Origin: Neoceratodus forsteri
Taxonomy: Eukaryota; Chordata; Ceratodontiformes; Ceratodontidae
NCBI GenBank assembly: GCA_016271365.2
Contig: CM057455.1
Location: forward strand, 1,560,450,501-1,560,514,500
Direction: 5' to 3'
Length of the DNA stretch: 64,000 nucleotides
Program-made: the position numbers and the translations under genes
Shown: piece after piece, positions 62,935 to 64,000 of the stretch
Layout of the letters: the number at the start of each line of letters is the position of its first letter
Numbering within the stretch: the stretch's first letter is position 1
The notes under the pieces: model-generated
What the model was told of the DNA's origin: nothing
The model's database searches: none
The model's input: only the letters and a program-made list of their open reading frames with translations

Positions 62935-64000
62935 ATTTATTTTAATTCAATATGCTTTATTAATTTCAGAACTGCAAAAAAAACACGCTCCTCAGTCAGA
63001 GAATGGTACAATTATAAAGTATTTATTAAGTACAAAATGCCATGGTGGAAGCAAAAAAAGCTGGCAACCTTGACAACCTCGACCAGTTTCGTACACCCTA
63101 GTATGTCATCAGGAGGATACATCACAGGTCAAGCAATAGGCCTATAAAGACATTATTTAAAGTGACAGTGCAAACTTACAATTTACCATAAATAGCAACT
63201 AAACACATAAATATATATGTATATATAACCTATTTAAGAAAGCAATATGAAAATAGGTCAAACATTTCTTTTATTATAGCTTCAATACTCATACCATAAG
63301 AATAATGACTGTACATACTAATAATGTCCTATAAAGTCTATGATTTCCAATATTTCATCTAAGTGCCTACTCAGGGTATCCATCATGATGATGCGCCCAT
63401 AGAGATGGCCACTTCAACACTTAAATATATAGGATCTAAGAGAAAGACATAAAAATACAAAATAATTAATACACAATCATCAAATCAAAAAACAAGCGAA
63501 CATATCAAATCTGTGTATAAATAAGTTATTTCCTGAAATTAATTCCCTAATATTATAAACTTTATCATAGTTACAGCTCGTAAACGTCTGACATTTGAAA
63601 ACTGAGTTACAGAATTTACAGTTTCCACATTGGTGCATACCAATCAGAAAAGATACCCTACCACCAGTGGTGTGAGGTATACCCTGGTAAATGTGAACCA
63701 GTTTGTCCTTAAGATTAGGACCCCTCTTATACACAATTCTAGGTTTGTCTCGAACAACATCCTCCAACAGTGGTTCACCCTCCAGTATGGTCCAATTATG
63801 ATTTATTATTTTCTGTATTTCTGCCGAATGTCTAGTATATGTAGTTATAAAACTCATCTTGGTAGGGTCACTGTTGGCACTTTTAGGTAAAAACAAACTG
63901 TCCCTCTTCATATTGTTTACTTCATTATAGGCTTGGTTCACCGTTACACCTGAGTAACCTCTATTCAAAAATGTGTTACACATCTCAATGCTGTTAGTTC
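62935..64000 (-). mobile_element. Penelope-like element, 3' part, running off the window end
   Basis: The minus-strand frame 63983-63480 has the PLE thumb/linker: 'FLNRGYSGVTVNQAYNEVNN', 'MKRDSLFLPK', 'KMSFITTYTRHSAEIQKII', 'NHNWTILEGEPLL', then the Cys-rich linker 'GMHQCGNCKFCNSV' and 'FTSCNYDKVYNIRELISGN'. The frame then ends without any GIY-YIG signature. About 540 bp of untranslated sequence follow with a hammerhead-like motif (63072-63122) and 'aataaa' signals at about 62955 and 63028. The RT lies beyond the window. Confidence 0.8.
63072..63122 (-). ncRNA. Decayed hammerhead ribozyme motif in PLE 3' region
   Basis: On the reverse strand CTGATGA (complement of 63106-63112) and CGAAAC (complement of 63086-63091) are intact, and GGTC (complement of 63081-63084) supplies a cleavage triplet after a 2-bp helix III. 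Helix I has four pairs (CCTC against GAGG, allowing for register). Helix II (ATAC/GTGT) needs a mismatch next to the core. Probably derived from the PLE terminal ribozyme, now impaired. Confidence 0.55.

Overview
This 64 kb window looks like non-genic DNA from a vertebrate with a large, repeat-swollen genome. I found no convincing host protein-coding gene, tRNA or rRNA gene, and nothing prokaryotic. Almost every coding trace is a broken transposable-element protein: CR1 and L2-like LINEs, a Tx1-type L1, Penelope-like elements (PLEs), a hAT transposase, and the Myb/SANT accessory gene of a PIF/Harbinger element. There are also two kinds of tRNA-derived SINE and many palindromic MITE-like foldbacks. 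That mixture suggests a lobe-finned fish or an amphibian (lungfish, caecilian or salamander type). This is an inference from repeat classes only; I cannot name the species.

Layout. 0-0.5 kb: a possible LINE ORF1 remnant. 1.6-4.25 kb: a tandem array of a roughly 265-300 bp monomer ('family A') cut by a CR1, followed by a unique flank. 7.1-7.4 kb: a MITE. 9.2-15.8 kb: a nearly complete but decayed Tx1-like L1 (zinc-knuckle ORF1; endonuclease, reverse transcriptase and C-terminal Cys motif in ORF2) split by two short GC-rich insertions with target-site duplications. 15.9-16.2 kb: a reverse-strand SINE. 16.7-17.6 kb: a long foldback. 18.1-18.5 kb: a CR1 tail. 19.4-21.1 kb: the Harbinger Myb-like gene, inside a strongly TpG/CpA-rich block that runs to 25.8 kb. 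25.8-27.5 kb: 'family B' and a GGATCC-centred repeat. 27.5-30.3 kb: an L2-like LINE with a MIR-like SINE inside. 30.3-32.6 kb: palindromic MITEs and an intact-looking hammerhead ribozyme motif. 32.7-33.6 kb: a two-tier minisatellite open on both strands. 33.7-34.8 kb: inverted family B. 35.3-37.8 kb: a PLE GIY-YIG fragment joined to a CR1. 38.0-39.9 kb: a nested palindrome, then a second family A array with the same flank as the first. 40.4-40.9 kb: hairpins. 41.4-45.9 kb: a hAT transposase gene split by a CR1 and a palindrome, with a TIR element upstream. 48.9-49.2 kb: a minisatellite. 50.1-52.8 kb: a PLE split by an L2-like LINE. 53.6-54.9 kb: MITE end, SINE, family B, family A. 54.9-58.1 kb: a LINE. 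58.1-59.2 kb: inverted family A and two foldbacks. 60.5-62.9 kb: microsatellites, two opposed CR1 fragments and a minisatellite. 62.9-64 kb: the 3' part of a PLE with a decayed hammerhead motif.

The coding remnants do not work together as a pathway; they record nested insertions. The best leads are the non-coding families. Family A arrays have the same unique flank at two loci 35 kb apart. The SINE-family B junction is also shared by two loci. The hammerhead ribozyme has every conserved core position and a paired helix I and II. The 120 bp higher-order repeat is built on a codon-pair-sized unit. Several foldback families have long, similar arms.
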